Source: G039954875 sp047528275 (GTDB lineage: Bacteria > Bacteroidota > Bacteroidia > Flavobacteriales > Blattabacteriaceae). Taken from it: a stretch of 64,000 nucleotides of DNA. Positions 10,860-19,831 of this stretch are shown here, piece after piece. Numbering within the stretch: position 1 is the first letter of the stretch; every line of letters begins with the position of its first letter. The stretch lies in assembly GCA_047528275.1 (NCBI GenBank), contig CP180023.1, forward strand, positions 868,001-932,000. Reading direction: 5' to 3'. The position numbers and the translations under genes were made by a program. Below the pieces are notes generated by a model. That model saw nothing but the letters and a program-made list of their open reading frames with translations. It was not told the origin of the DNA and did no database searches.

Positions 10860-12130
10860 TCGATGTAAAAATTATCTTGGATATTTAATCTATCATCTCG
10901 ATGGAGATTCTATTTAAAAAGCTGACCTTTAAGAAAGGGAGACTCTTGTTTTGTATGTGGGATAGTGTTATCAGATTACACCTAGTGATTCAATATACTT
11001 TTTGTTTCTAATAATTTATTCTTGATTAAGTTAAAATATTTAAATGTAAGAAATGATCCCATTTCAGGGTTTCCATTGATCATAATCCATCCGATGAATA
11101 AGATTAAATGATAAGGGAAATTTTTCATCGATATCAAAGTACCGATGCTTGCATCGATGACTTCGTACATTACTTTGATAGCCTCCATGAGTACTGGTAT
11201 TTTTTTAGAACATTTTTGGAGATTAAGTTTAAGAAACTATCATATTTTTAGCTATAGAGTGTGTTATAATCTGATATGAATAGAGTATTGGAGCCGGGTG
11301 ATAAAATTTTTGGAGTAGTAGTAGTTTCGATGTATTCAAAAGTGAAAGTGCATCTTCTCACTTTGTAATTAAAAAGACCTGCTTTTTCAGGGGTGCCTAT
11401 AATTTCGAGTGATATTCTTCCCCTTTTATTTTCCTTACTTTGACATGTGCGAAAAAATAGACGTTGTTTAATATATCTCTTATTATTTTATAATATTCTA
11501 GTTTAGTTATGTATAATTTTAGTTTCGTAACTTCTTGGTAATGGATTATAACTCAATTTGTAAATACAATTTTTATTAGTTTATCCTCAGTATATTGAAT
11601 AGTATAGTATTCTTATAAATTAACTTTCCAATTAATTTCTCTTTTTCCCCTTTTGTTATCATGAGATTCAAGTAGATAATTGGTCTATCGATCTCCTTTA
11701 TAATAACGTAGGTATTTTTTCCTGATCAAATACTATAGTACCTTTTGCTGGTCCTGGACCGTTAGGATTTTTTACATTTTCGGCCTTATCTACGACGGGT
11801 AATATGGATCCATATTGTTCATCGCCTCCTTTGATAGTTTTAGAATTGATCTGGATAGAGTCTTGTGGAATTTTAATATTAAAATTTATTTGTATATAAA
11901 TTAATGATTAATAAAATAAAAAAATGAAATACTTATATTTTTTTTATAATAAATATGTATATAATTTATAATTACATATAATTAATATTTATTTAAAATA
12001 TAAAATATTTTATATAAAGTTGATTGCGTTATTTATATAAATATATGGCAGGGTTTAATTCGATTAATTTTGATGTGTTTTGTATTTTTCTATGTTGAGG
12101 ATGTATGTGTATTGATTGAGGTAGATGATA
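10860..12130 (-). other. Decayed coding-like stretch, unidentified
   Basis: Minus-strand segments read like protein but I do not recognise a family: one with SIQINSKTIKGGDEQYG and NPNGPGPAKGTIVFDQEK (about 11880-11715), one with LEIIGTPEKAGLFNYKV (about 11410-11360) and a 68-codon open stretch at 10982-11188. The GTPxxAGxFxY pattern recalls secreted Ig-like repeats of Bacteroidota surface proteins, a guess only. 11,880-12,050 is almost pure A/T. Confidence 0.3.
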
Positions 12131-12138
12131 TATTTTTG
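12131..12138 (+). promoter_or_regulatory. Candidate -7 promoter element for rmuC
   Basis: TATTTTTG matches the Bacteroidota -7 consensus TAnnTTTG. It ends 17 bases before the rmuC start codon. A TTG lies 16 bases upstream, shorter than the 20 seen at the clearest promoters in the window, so this is tentative. No Shine-Dalgarno sequence precedes the gene. Confidence 0.35.
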
Positions 12139-12155
12139 CTAATGAATGATCCTGT

Positions 12156-13502
12156 ATGAAAACAGTCGTGTGTCTTTTGGTCTTCTTACTAGTCGTGCTT
12201 TTCATTTTGATTTTTGTGATTTCTTTTCGTAGAAAAGAAGGGTCTTTTTTTTCAGAATTCCGTTCGAAGATGGAGGTATTACAGAGTCTGTTTTCGAGGA
12301 TTGAATCCGTTTTAAGAGAAGAATTCAAAACCCATCGCGAGGAAAGTCAAAAAACAGCTCAGGAGAATCGTAAAGAGCTCAGTGGAGGGATGAAAGATTT
12401 GCAAACAGTTTTGGTGGAGACTCTTCAGGCTATAGCTAATCAGAATCGTCATACCATTGAGTCTTTTCAAAAAAGTTTTGATCAAAATATCCAGTTGCTC
12501 AATGAGCTTCAACGTGAAAAACTAGATCGCATCCAACAGGAGCAGAAAAAACTCATACATAGCATCGAGAAGAGGTTGGATCAAATGCGTCAGACGGTCG
12601 ATGAAAAGCTTCAAAAAACCTTAAACGAACGTTTGAGTCAGTCCTTTCAAACTGTAGGCAAGCAGTTACAGGCGGTACAAGAGGGATTGGGTGAAATGAG
12701 AATTTTAGCTCAGGACGTCGGTGGGCTCAAAAAGGTCTTGAGTAATGTTAGGATGTGGGGCAGTTTTGGCGAATTGCAACTCTCGATGCTTTTAGAACAA
12801 ATCCTAGCGCCGAATCAGTACCAGGCTAATGTGCAGACCAAAAAAGGCTATTTTGGGAAGGTAGAGTTTGCTATCAAGCTCCCTGGGAAGGATCATGGAA
12901 TGGTTTGGATTCCCATCGATGCTAAGTTCCCCAAAGATGTCTATGAGCAGCTTCAAATAGCCTATGAACAGGGTGATGTGGTACAAGTTGAGACGGCTCG
13001 GAAAAATCTCGATATGGCGGTCAAAAAAATGGCTAAGGACATCAACGAAAAATACCTCGATCCGCCTCATACGACCGATTTTGCTATTCTGTTTCTTCCT
13101 TTCGAGGGGCTTTATGCCGAGGTAGTCAAGAAGGCTGGTCTTTTGGAAGAGCTCCAGCGTATGTATAAGGTCATCGTCACCGGGCCTACTACCTTGGCTG
13201 CTATACTCAATAGTTTGCAAATGGGGTTCCGTACTCTAGCTATCCAAAAATGTAGCAGTGAGGTTTGGCAGATTTTAGGCGAGGTGAAAAGAGAATTTGA
13301 AGATTTTGGAGACATGCTTGAAAAAGCCCAAAAATATCTTCAATCCGCCTCAAATCAACTCGATGATGTGGTAGGGAGGCGTACTCGGGCTATTCAGAAA
13401 AAGTTGAAAAATATTGAAATTCTCGATAAGCCTGACACCTCGCGATTGCTTCCTAAGTCTTCTAGAGATGCTTTTGCAGAAAAAGTTACTCCGGAAAGCT
13501 AA
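12156..13502 (+). CDS. rmuC: DNA recombination protein RmuC
   Basis: RmuC limits inversions at short inverted repeats and is presumed to act on recombining DNA. The 448-residue protein is intact and of family length. Residues about 4-22 form an N-terminal membrane anchor, about 60-190 are rich in Q/E/K and predicted coiled coil, and about 190-410 is the RmuC domain, with RMWGSFGELQL, IPIDAKFPKD (the DxK of the nuclease-like fold) and DFAILFLPFEGLYAEV. The start is the first in-frame ATG and places the anchor right at the N-terminus. It is the only intact gene in the first 14 kb, so it is evidently under selection. A 13-bp hairpin lies 64 bases downstream. Confidence 0.92.
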   Translation: MKTVVCLLVFLLVVLFILIFVISFRRKEGSFFSEFRSKMEVLQSLFSRIESVLREEFKTHREESQKTAQENRKELSGGMKDLQTVLVETLQAIANQNRHTIESFQKSFDQNIQLLNELQREKLDRIQQEQKKLIHSIEKRLDQMRQTVDEKLQKTLNERLSQSFQTVGKQLQAVQEGLGEMRILAQDVGGLKKVLSNVRMWGSFGELQLSMLLEQILAPNQYQANVQTKKGYFGKVEFAIKLPGKDHGMVWIPIDAKFPKDVYEQLQIAYEQGDVVQVETARKNLDMAVKKMAKDINEKYLDPPHTTDFAILFLPFEGLYAEVVKKAGLLEELQRMYKVIVTGPTTLAAILNSLQMGFRTLAIQKCSSEVWQILGEVKREFEDFGDMLEKAQKYLQSASNQLDDVVGRRTRAIQKKLKNIEILDKPDTSRLLPKSSRDAFAEKVTPES

Positions 13503-13565
13503 AAAATCTTATACTGATCACCAAAGATACTATTCACTCTTTTTCGCAAAATGAGCAATATATAC

Positions 13566-13594
13566 CCTCACTTCCTCTATGAGAGGAAGTGAGG
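13566..13594. terminator. Hairpin downstream of rmuC
   Basis: Perfect 13-bp stem (CCTCACTTCCTCT / AGAGGAAGTGAGG) with a 3-base loop, the strongest hairpin in this intergenic region and 64 bases after the rmuC stop. There is no clear T run on the plus side, so termination would be atypical; a transcript-stabilising 3' end is also possible. Confidence 0.55.
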
Positions 13595-13698
13595 AAAAGA
13601 CTTTAGGATTTTTTAGTGTACTCACTGATGGTGAGTATTGGATCTCTTATTGGTTAGATTTCATCATTCGAGATGATAAGAGAAGCCAAGATTTAGGT

Positions 13699-13724
13699 AC
13701 CTTTTTTTTTTAAAAAAAAAGATA
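13699..13724. repeat. T10A9 palindrome with GTAC/GATAC flanks
   Basis: GGTAC, C, ten T, nine A, GATAC: an imperfect inverted repeat of the same design as at 636, 2163, 10107 and 61273. Lies in the decayed gap between rmuC and thrC. Confidence 0.45.
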
Positions 13725-13950
13725 CTTCACCACTAGGGTCATACTAAGATTCTTTTGAGATTTCATGATGTATGTCTATTTTAAGTAAAGAATGACTTTG
13801 TCTCTGTAGCTCAATAGTTGAATTATTTTATCTACTAGTCTCACTAGCGCTAGATTTTCTCTGTATAGTTGTTTTTTTTTAATCTCCTGGATGATCAGTG
13901 GAATTTGATTAATTTTGATTAATTTTGATTTATTAAATAAAAACTTAATC

Positions 13951-14094
13951 ATAAAAATATTATCATTATTAGAAACCTAAAAAATAGGAGGACTATCATT
14001 GAGAGATATGAAAAATCTTAAAGGAGGAGCGAAATCCAGTTCTTTTAGTTGGATGCTACCGTTGTTGCCTATGGCATCATTAGGTGATCACTAA
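13951..14094 (+). pseudogene. Small double-glycine leader peptide (RiPP/bacteriocin precursor) remnant
   Basis: One frame reads (ATA)KILSLLET, stop, KIGGLSLRDMKNLKGG followed by AKSSSFSWMLPLLPMASLGD and H, then TAA at 14092. The block LSLRDMKNLKGG is typical of double-glycine leader peptides (LSxxEMKxLKGG) cut by C39-peptidase exporters. One substitution (ATA for ATG) and one (TAA for a sense codon such as TTA at 13978) would restore a 47-residue precursor with a 21-residue core. A shorter intact reading frame begins at the internal ATG (14008) and retains GG and core. The leader call rests on motif and layout, not on a database search. No maturase lies beside it; the nearest exporter remnant is the C39 ABC transporter about 32 kb away. 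Confidence 0.5.
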
Positions 14095-14148
14095 ATAGTA
14101 ATAGGAAAATATATTAGTGAATATAGTAAAAAAAAGAAATTTTTAAAA

Positions 14149-15453
14149 TTATTTTTTTAGAAACCATTGTTTTAGTGCTTTAAAATTATTTGGTAATAAA
14201 ACTGATTTCTTTTCCTTTTTAAGGAGAATCTCCAAGCGTTTAGGAAGAGGGATCTCTTTACGTAAGGTCTCAGGCAACTTGTCAGCAAATTTAATCGGAT
14301 GCGCTGTTTCGAGGAAGATCCCAACAGCTTTTGGACTATTCAAATCTTGTAAATACTGTTGAATACCCAAGTACCCAACAGCCCCGTGTGGGTCGAGCAT
14401 ATAGTCCTGTTCTTGCCAAACTGTTTCCATGACAGTTAGAGTCTCTTTGTCAGTGAAACGGTAAGCAGATAATTTCTTATGAAGCTCCGGTAAACTTTTT
14501 TTGTAGAGGTACCAAATACGTGCAAAGTTGCTCGGATCAGTCACGTCCATTGCGTTGGATATGGTCGTTTGTGTTGGATGAGGAGTGTATTGTCCCGTCT
14601 TCAAAAATCGGGGTATTGTATCATTGATATTGGTTGCTGCCACGAAATGTTTGATGGGTAATCCCATTGCGGTAGCCATCATGCCTGCACAGAGATTTCC
14701 AAAATTACCGCTGGGTACTGAGAAGATCACTTCGAGACACTCTCCTATGAACTCTCGATAAGCCAAAAAATAATAAAACATCTGGGGTAGCCAACGTGCT
14801 ATATTGATCGAATTGGCTGAGGTAAGTGAGTGTTCCTTTTGTAATGTTTCGTCTAGAAAAGCTATTTTTACCAGTCTTTGACAATCGTCAAAATTCCCCT
14901 GAATTTCCAAAGCTGTCACATTACCACCCAAGGTGGTGAGTTGTTTTTCTTGTAGAGGGCTCACTTTCCCTGAAGGATATAGAATCACGATTTCTATACC
15001 GGTTACCTGATAAAAGCTTTGGGCTACAGCTCCGCCCGTGTCGCCTGAAGTAGCTACAAGCACGGTGATCGGTCGATCATTTTCTTTATGGAAATAACTC
15101 AAGCAACCGGCCATGAATTTGGCCCCAACATCTTTGAAGGCTAGTGTAGGCCCGTGGAAGAGCTCCAGAGCGTAGATCCTATCATGCACCTTTTGTAGGG
15201 GGAATGGGAAGTGTAGGGTATCATGGATGATTTGTACCAATGCTTCTTTTGGAATAGTGTCACCGATATATGGTCTGATCACTTCGAGGGCAATGGTATG
15301 CACATCGTATTGGGGAAGATTTTCGATCCAATCCTTTGGGATCTTGGGGATTTGTTCTGGGAAATAAAGGCTTTTATCCGGCGCTAAACCTCTAATGACT
15401 GTTTCATCAAAGCTAACATGATGTTGTGGATTTTCTAAGCTCTGGTATCGCAT
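14149..15453 (-). CDS. thrC: Threonine synthase
   Basis: PLP enzyme converting O-phosphohomoserine to threonine, last step of the pathway. 434 residues with the chosen start at 15453 (MRYQSLENPQHHVSFDE), which matches the conserved beginning of ThrC; an upstream in-frame ATG at 15576 would lie inside thrB and add 41 residues unlike the family. Visible motifs: HGPTLAFKDVGAKFM with the PLP lysine, ATSGDTGGAV and VPSGNFGNLCAG (phosphate-binding). Last gene of the thrA-thrB-thrC operon, 34 bases after thrB. Intact, no unusual residues seen. Confidence 0.96.
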   Translation of the reverse strand: MRYQSLENPQHHVSFDETVIRGLAPDKSLYFPEQIPKIPKDWIENLPQYDVHTIALEVIRPYIGDTIPKEALVQIIHDTLHFPFPLQKVHDRIYALELFHGPTLAFKDVGAKFMAGCLSYFHKENDRPITVLVATSGDTGGAVAQSFYQVTGIEIVILYPSGKVSPLQEKQLTTLGGNVTALEIQGNFDDCQRLVKIAFLDETLQKEHSLTSANSINIARWLPQMFYYFLAYREFIGECLEVIFSVPSGNFGNLCAGMMATAMGLPIKHFVAATNINDTIPRFLKTGQYTPHPTQTTISNAMDVTDPSNFARIWYLYKKSLPELHKKLSAYRFTDKETLTVMETVWQEQDYMLDPHGAVGYLGIQQYLQDLNSPKAVGIFLETAHPIKFADKLPETLRKEIPLPKRLEILLKKEKKSVLLPNNFKALKQWFLKK

Positions 15454-15487
15454 AATCGTCTTTTTTAAGAAAGTAAAAATGTACAGA

Positions 15488-16450
15488 CTATTCCAACATC
15501 TCGACCCATCGAATTCCTTTTGGGTTGATGGCTGAAACATAAATCTTATAACCCACACCCAACGAAGCATATACACGATCCATGGTTTCTGCTGTTGCTT
15601 GTGCAGTTTTTTTCCCCCGGCTCAACATGAATACCGAAGGTCCCGAACCAGAGATACCACCTCCGAGGGCTCCGGTCTCTTTGCATTTGATTTTCAGTTC
15701 ATAATAGGCAGGTATGAGTATAGCACGTATTGGTTCTATGATCACATCCTCCAGTGCACGGCTGATCAAGCCATAGTCTTCTTCATAGAGGCCTGCGATC
15801 AGTGCTCCGACATTACCCCACTGGCGTATAGCATCTGTCATCAGCACTTTTTGTTTAAGAATGGAACGTGCATCAGAGGTCTTCACTTCGATCTGCGGAT
15901 GAATTACGCTCACCCACAAATCATCAGGGGTATGAAGGCGGGTGATATCTAAAGGTTTATAACTTCTAACTAGGGTGAAACCGCCCATGATGGCTGGAGC
16001 CACATTGTCTGCGTGGGCATTACCGCCGGCTGATCGTTCGCCTTCCATAGCAAAACGGATCAGTTCTAAGGTACTGAAAGGTCTTCCTAGCAATAGGTTA
16101 GCTCCTGCTACAATACCAGCCGCACTGGCTGCACTGGATCCAATACCGCTCCCGGGTCGGATGTTTTTAAAGATCTCAATTTCGAAACCTATTTCTGGCT
16201 TCTGGTATTTATTGAGTAGGGCTTGTAGTGCTACACCGGCGACGTTTTGCTTCGTATCAGTAGACAAGTCAGCACCATGTATTTGGTGGATGTAGATCCC
16301 CGGTGTATTGGATCTGTGGATATGAATCTCATCGCTTGGTGTCTCTAGGGCTAAGCCGATCACATCAAAACCACAAGTGACATTGGCCACAGTAGCTGGC
16401 GAAAAAATTTTTATTTTCTTTATCATACGATGAGAGCCATTAGTCATCAT
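15488..16450 (-). CDS. thrB: Homoserine kinase
   Basis: GHMP-family kinase phosphorylating homoserine. 320 residues from the ATG at 16450, which overlaps the thrA stop as ATGA; a start at 16426 (MIKKIKIFSPATVANV) would fit the usual N-terminus better and give 312 residues, so either is possible. The ATP-binding GHMP motif PGSGIGSSAASAAG and the C-terminal GGGISGSGPSVFML segment are intact. The overlap with thrA suggests translational coupling. Confidence 0.95.
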   Translation of the reverse strand: MMTNGSHRMIKKIKIFSPATVANVTCGFDVIGLALETPSDEIHIHRSNTPGIYIHQIHGADLSTDTKQNVAGVALQALLNKYQKPEIGFEIEIFKNIRPGSGIGSSAASAAGIVAGANLLLGRPFSTLELIRFAMEGERSAGGNAHADNVAPAIMGGFTLVRSYKPLDITRLHTPDDLWVSVIHPQIEVKTSDARSILKQKVLMTDAIRQWGNVGALIAGLYEEDYGLISRALEDVIIEPIRAILIPAYYELKIKCKETGALGGGISGSGPSVFMLSRGKKTAQATAETMDRVYASLGVGYKIYVSAINPKGIRWVEMLE

Positions 16451-18891
16451 CTACTAGCCTTGATGATATCTGAGAAAACTCCTGAGGCAGTGACTTCCGC
16501 ACCAGCTCCGGCTCCTTTAACGATGAGGGGTTGTTCGGTATAGCGATGAGTGAGGTAAAGTATCATATTATCTTTGCCTTCTAGTTGATAAAATGGGTGT
16601 TTTGGCCCGATGGCTTCTAAGCCTACTGAAGTAGCTCCTTTTTCGTAACGAGCTATGAAGCGCAGGCATTTTCCATCTTTTTTGGCCGCTTCGCGCAGTT
16701 GGCTAAAATGGTCTGCATGTGCTTCTAACTGTTTGTAAAAAGTTTCTACCGAAGGAGTTTTTTGGCAGCTCTGGGGTAGGAAAGATTTTTGGGAAATATC
16801 TTTCATTTCCAATGTATTGCCACATTCACGAGCCAAGATGAGGATTTTTCGCATCACATCTACTCCGCTGAGATCAATGCGTGGGTCGGGCTCAGTGTAT
16901 CCTTGATTTTGGGCTTCTTTTACGACTTCCACAAAGGAAATATTCCCTATGAAATGATTAAAAATAAAATTTAAACTACCCGATAGTACTGCTTCGATGC
17001 GGTGTATCTTATCCCCACTGTTTATCAGATCATTGAGTGTACTGATCACTGGTAATCCAGCTCCGACATTAGTTTCGAAGAAAAATGGAGCATTGAAATG
17101 ACGTGCGAGTGTTTTTAATTTTTTGTAATAGCTATAATCGGATGAGCAGGCAATTTTGTTGCAGGTGATCACCCCGATGCCTTTTTGTAAAAAGTTTTCG
17201 TAGGTTGCTGCCATCTCTTGGTCGGCTGTATTGTCGACAAAAAGGCTGTTGCGTAGGTTGAGTTTTTCTATTTTTTGGATGAAGGTGGTTACATTCATCG
17301 TCTCGCCTTTTTGTAAGAATAGATTCCAATCATTGAGATCTATACCTTGCTCATCGAAGTGCATCTTTTTGCTATTAGCTAGTCCGATGACTCTGAGTTG
17401 TAGTTTTAGTGTTTCGCACAGGTAGGCTTGTTGACGGTAAAGTTGCTCGAGAAGTTTGCTTCCGACTTGTCCCACACCGGTGATGAAGAGATTGATCTGT
17501 TTGGTCGGTGTTTCGAAGAAGGCTTCGTGTAAGATGTTTAATGCCTTTTTGAAATCGTTTTTCCCGATGACAGCTGAGATATTTTTTTCGGTAGATCCTT
17601 GAGCGATAGCCCTTACGTTGATGCTGTTCCTACCGAGGGCCGCGAACATTTTTCCATTAGTGCCGTGGAGATTTTTCATATTGTCTCCTACGATGGCGAT
17701 GATGCACAAATCTTTATCTACACTTAGTGGTTCAATATGTTTTTGGTAAATTTCCTTAGAAAATTCCCTATCAATGATAGTTTTGGATTTCAACATATCG
17801 CACTCATGTATTCCGACAGTGATCGAATGTTCTGAAGAGCTTTGGGTGATGAAAATCACATTGATCTTTTCGCACGAAAGGGTTTCAAACAGACGTTTGG
17901 AATAAGATGGGATACCTACCATACCACTACCCTCAAGGGTGAGTAGGGCGATCTGTTGTATACCTGAAATCCCCGTGACAGGTTGACTGATACTCACATC
18001 TCGGTGTTTATGGATTTGTGTACCAGCATCGTATGGTGCAAATGTGTTTTTGATTAGTATAGGGATGTGCTGTTCCATGGCTGGTTGTATCGTAGGAGGA
18101 TAGATCACCTTAGCACCGAAATGGGATAATTCCATAGCTTCTTCATAAGAGATGTGCTCAATAGGGAAGGATTGGGTCACAATTCTCGGGTCGGCAGTCA
18201 TCATACCACTGACATCGGTCCATATTTCGAGCGATGTGGCCCGGATGGCTCCTGCTAGAATTGCTGCAGTGTAGTCAGATCCGCCGCGTCCTAGGGTAGT
18301 GGTCTCTTGTTGGCGTGTGGCGGCGATAAAACCTGGCAATACGATGTATTGAGCCTTTTCTTGGCGGAAATATTGTGTGATTTGGTGGTTGCTATCGATG
18401 AAGTCCACTTGTGCACAGCCGAATTGTGTATCGGTGACGATTAGTTTTCGGCTATCTTTCCAATTGGTATTCAAACCGCCTTGTTTAAGCTTTTCTGCGA
18501 TTAGGTAAGAAGAGGTCAATTCCCCGAAGCTCATGATTTTGTCGAGGGAACGTTTGGAAAGTTCTTCTACTTGAAAAATACCGTCGCAAAGGTTTTCGAG
18601 TTGATTGATGTCCTTTTTTAATCGACTGATCAGATGGCTTTGGTTCGTCAATGGAAAAATCTCTCGTATGGTATCCAGATGCCTGGTTTCGATGATTTCT
18701 AAGAGTGTTTTGTATGTTTCTTTTCCTTGTGCAGCTTCCTGACCACAACTGATCAACTGATCTGTGATGCCTCCAAATGCAGAGATGACGATAATATAAG
18801 TGTCTTTAGGTTTTTCACGTGTGATCTGAAGGAGTCTTTCTATGGATGAAGCATGGGCTACTGAACTGCCACCAAATTTGAGGACTTGCAT
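16447..18891 (-). CDS. thrA: Bifunctional aspartokinase / homoserine dehydrogenase
   Basis: Fused enzyme for the first and third steps from aspartate to threonine. With the start at 18891 (MQVLKFGGSS) it has 814 residues, close to E. coli ThrA; a start seven codons upstream (18912) is possible. Order: aspartokinase domain with KFGGSS and GRGGSDYTAAI (about 1-290), paired ACT regulatory domains with FITQSSSEHSITV and AIAQGSTEKNISAV (about 310-460), NAD-binding GVGQVGSKLLEQL, and homoserine dehydrogenase domain with NVGAGLPVISTL and GYTEPDPRIDLSG. Both catalytic halves and the ACT domains appear intact, so threonine feedback may be kept. First gene of the operon; its leader contains a hairpin and a -7 element. 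Confidence 0.96.
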   Translation of the reverse strand: MQVLKFGGSSVAHASSIERLLQITREKPKDTYIIVISAFGGITDQLISCGQEAAQGKETYKTLLEIIETRHLDTIREIFPLTNQSHLISRLKKDINQLENLCDGIFQVEELSKRSLDKIMSFGELTSSYLIAEKLKQGGLNTNWKDSRKLIVTDTQFGCAQVDFIDSNHQITQYFRQEKAQYIVLPGFIAATRQQETTTLGRGGSDYTAAILAGAIRATSLEIWTDVSGMMTADPRIVTQSFPIEHISYEEAMELSHFGAKVIYPPTIQPAMEQHIPILIKNTFAPYDAGTQIHKHRDVSISQPVTGISGIQQIALLTLEGSGMVGIPSYSKRLFETLSCEKINVIFITQSSSEHSITVGIHECDMLKSKTIIDREFSKEIYQKHIEPLSVDKDLCIIAIVGDNMKNLHGTNGKMFAALGRNSINVRAIAQGSTEKNISAVIGKNDFKKALNILHEAFFETPTKQINLFITGVGQVGSKLLEQLYRQQAYLCETLKLQLRVIGLANSKKMHFDEQGIDLNDWNLFLQKGETMNVTTFIQKIEKLNLRNSLFVDNTADQEMAATYENFLQKGIGVITCNKIACSSDYSYYKKLKTLARHFNAPFFFETNVGAGLPVISTLNDLINSGDKIHRIEAVLSGSLNFIFNHFIGNISFVEVVKEAQNQGYTEPDPRIDLSGVDVMRKILILARECGNTLEMKDISQKSFLPQSCQKTPSVETFYKQLEAHADHFSQLREAAKKDGKCLRFIARYEKGATSVGLEAIGPKHPFYQLEGKDNMILYLTHRYTEQPLIVKGAGAGAEVTASGVFSDIIKASR

Positions 18892-18920
18892 TGCTTTGTA
18901 GGTTGTTTTCAAGAAAACTC

Positions 18921-18948
18921 TAAAAAATAACTCTCCTTCTTAGGAGAG
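18921..18948 (-). promoter_or_regulatory. 5'-leader hairpin of thrA, possible attenuator
   Basis: On the minus strand CTCTCCT / AGGAGAG form a 7-bp stem with a 4-base loop, followed by TTATTTTTTA. It resembles an intrinsic terminator placed between the predicted promoter and thrA. I see no leader peptide with threonine or isoleucine codons, so classical attenuation is not supported. It fits the pattern of 5' hairpins before aspS, greA and kdnB. Confidence 0.5.
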
Positions 18949-18959
18949 CTGTCAAACCG

Positions 18960-18967
18960 CAAATTTA
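18960..18967 (-). promoter_or_regulatory. Candidate -7 element of the thr operon
   Basis: TAAATTTG on the minus strand matches TAnnTTTG. No TTG is found 19-21 bases upstream. If used, transcription would start about 5 bases before the leader hairpin. Confidence 0.4.
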
Positions 18968-19129
18968 AGGATATTTTTGGCAGTCTTTTTTTTGAATAAG
19001 ATTTTTGTGGTGTGAAGAGTTTTATGATCTATTTCAAGAAGAGGGCCTCATAACGTGAGATGAAATGTTTCACTCATACTTTTAAATAATAGTTAGGAAA
19101 GTCTGTCTTTGTGAATTTGAGTGTATTAT

Positions 19130-19705
19130 TTTAGATGACCTCTATTTCTATATTTTGACTGTTTTTGTCATTCAGTCTCAGTTTTTTAATTCAGAAGTTG
19201 TCCCTTCTTTGAAAATACTTCCATTGGATATCTTAACTAGGTATAATTCATTGTTGAATAATCGAATATTATACAATGATTTTTTGATTTTTACATCACT
19301 TGTGATAATCAATTCAATCCCTGTTAAATTGCATTTTTTGTCTTGTTCGCCCCAGATACGACTACCTTTGTAGATATCTCATATGGTGAATAAATCATTT
19401 TTTACAAGTCCTTTACCTCCTTCTCGAACGATGGGGATCATAACGGTTTCATTTTCATATTCGGTGGAGTTCCATTTGGAAGAGATTCCCATCCTTATCG
19501 GTGGTCATCTCCATGAACTCGTGAGGATTCAAAAGTACTCTTTTTCTGACTTTTGTAAGTCTCAGATCCTTATATTGCTATTGACGTATAGAGTGGTTAT
19601 TAATTCTTCTGTATTGATCCCTACTCCTTACTTTTTCATTTTCTTTGTTTTCTTGGGTATAGAGGTTTTTCCTAGCATCAGAAGGATGAGAGAAATTTTT
19701 AGATA
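19130..19705 (-). pseudogene. Unidentified decayed gene
   Basis: Coding-like minus-strand segments in changing frames: LNPHEFMEMTTDKDGNLFQM, then NETVMIPIVREGGKGLVKND, GSRIWGEQDKKCNLTGIELI and a segment with LFNNELYLVKISNGSIFKEG. The composition is soluble or secreted-like, without transmembrane helices. I do not recognise the family. Confidence 0.35.
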
Positions 19706-19831
19706 ATTTTTCATATTGATACTTTAGAATATATTAATAAATTATTTTTTTACTATATATGTAGTAATATAAATTTAATTAAAGTTATAAAATATAGAAC
19801 TATTTATATCTAATAATTTTCTTGAAATTTA

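Noticed and set aside
15454..15576. Longer N-terminus of threonine synthase
   Set aside because: The extra 41 residues overlap the thrB coding end and are unlike the family; MRYQSLENPQHHVSF at 15453 is the usual start.
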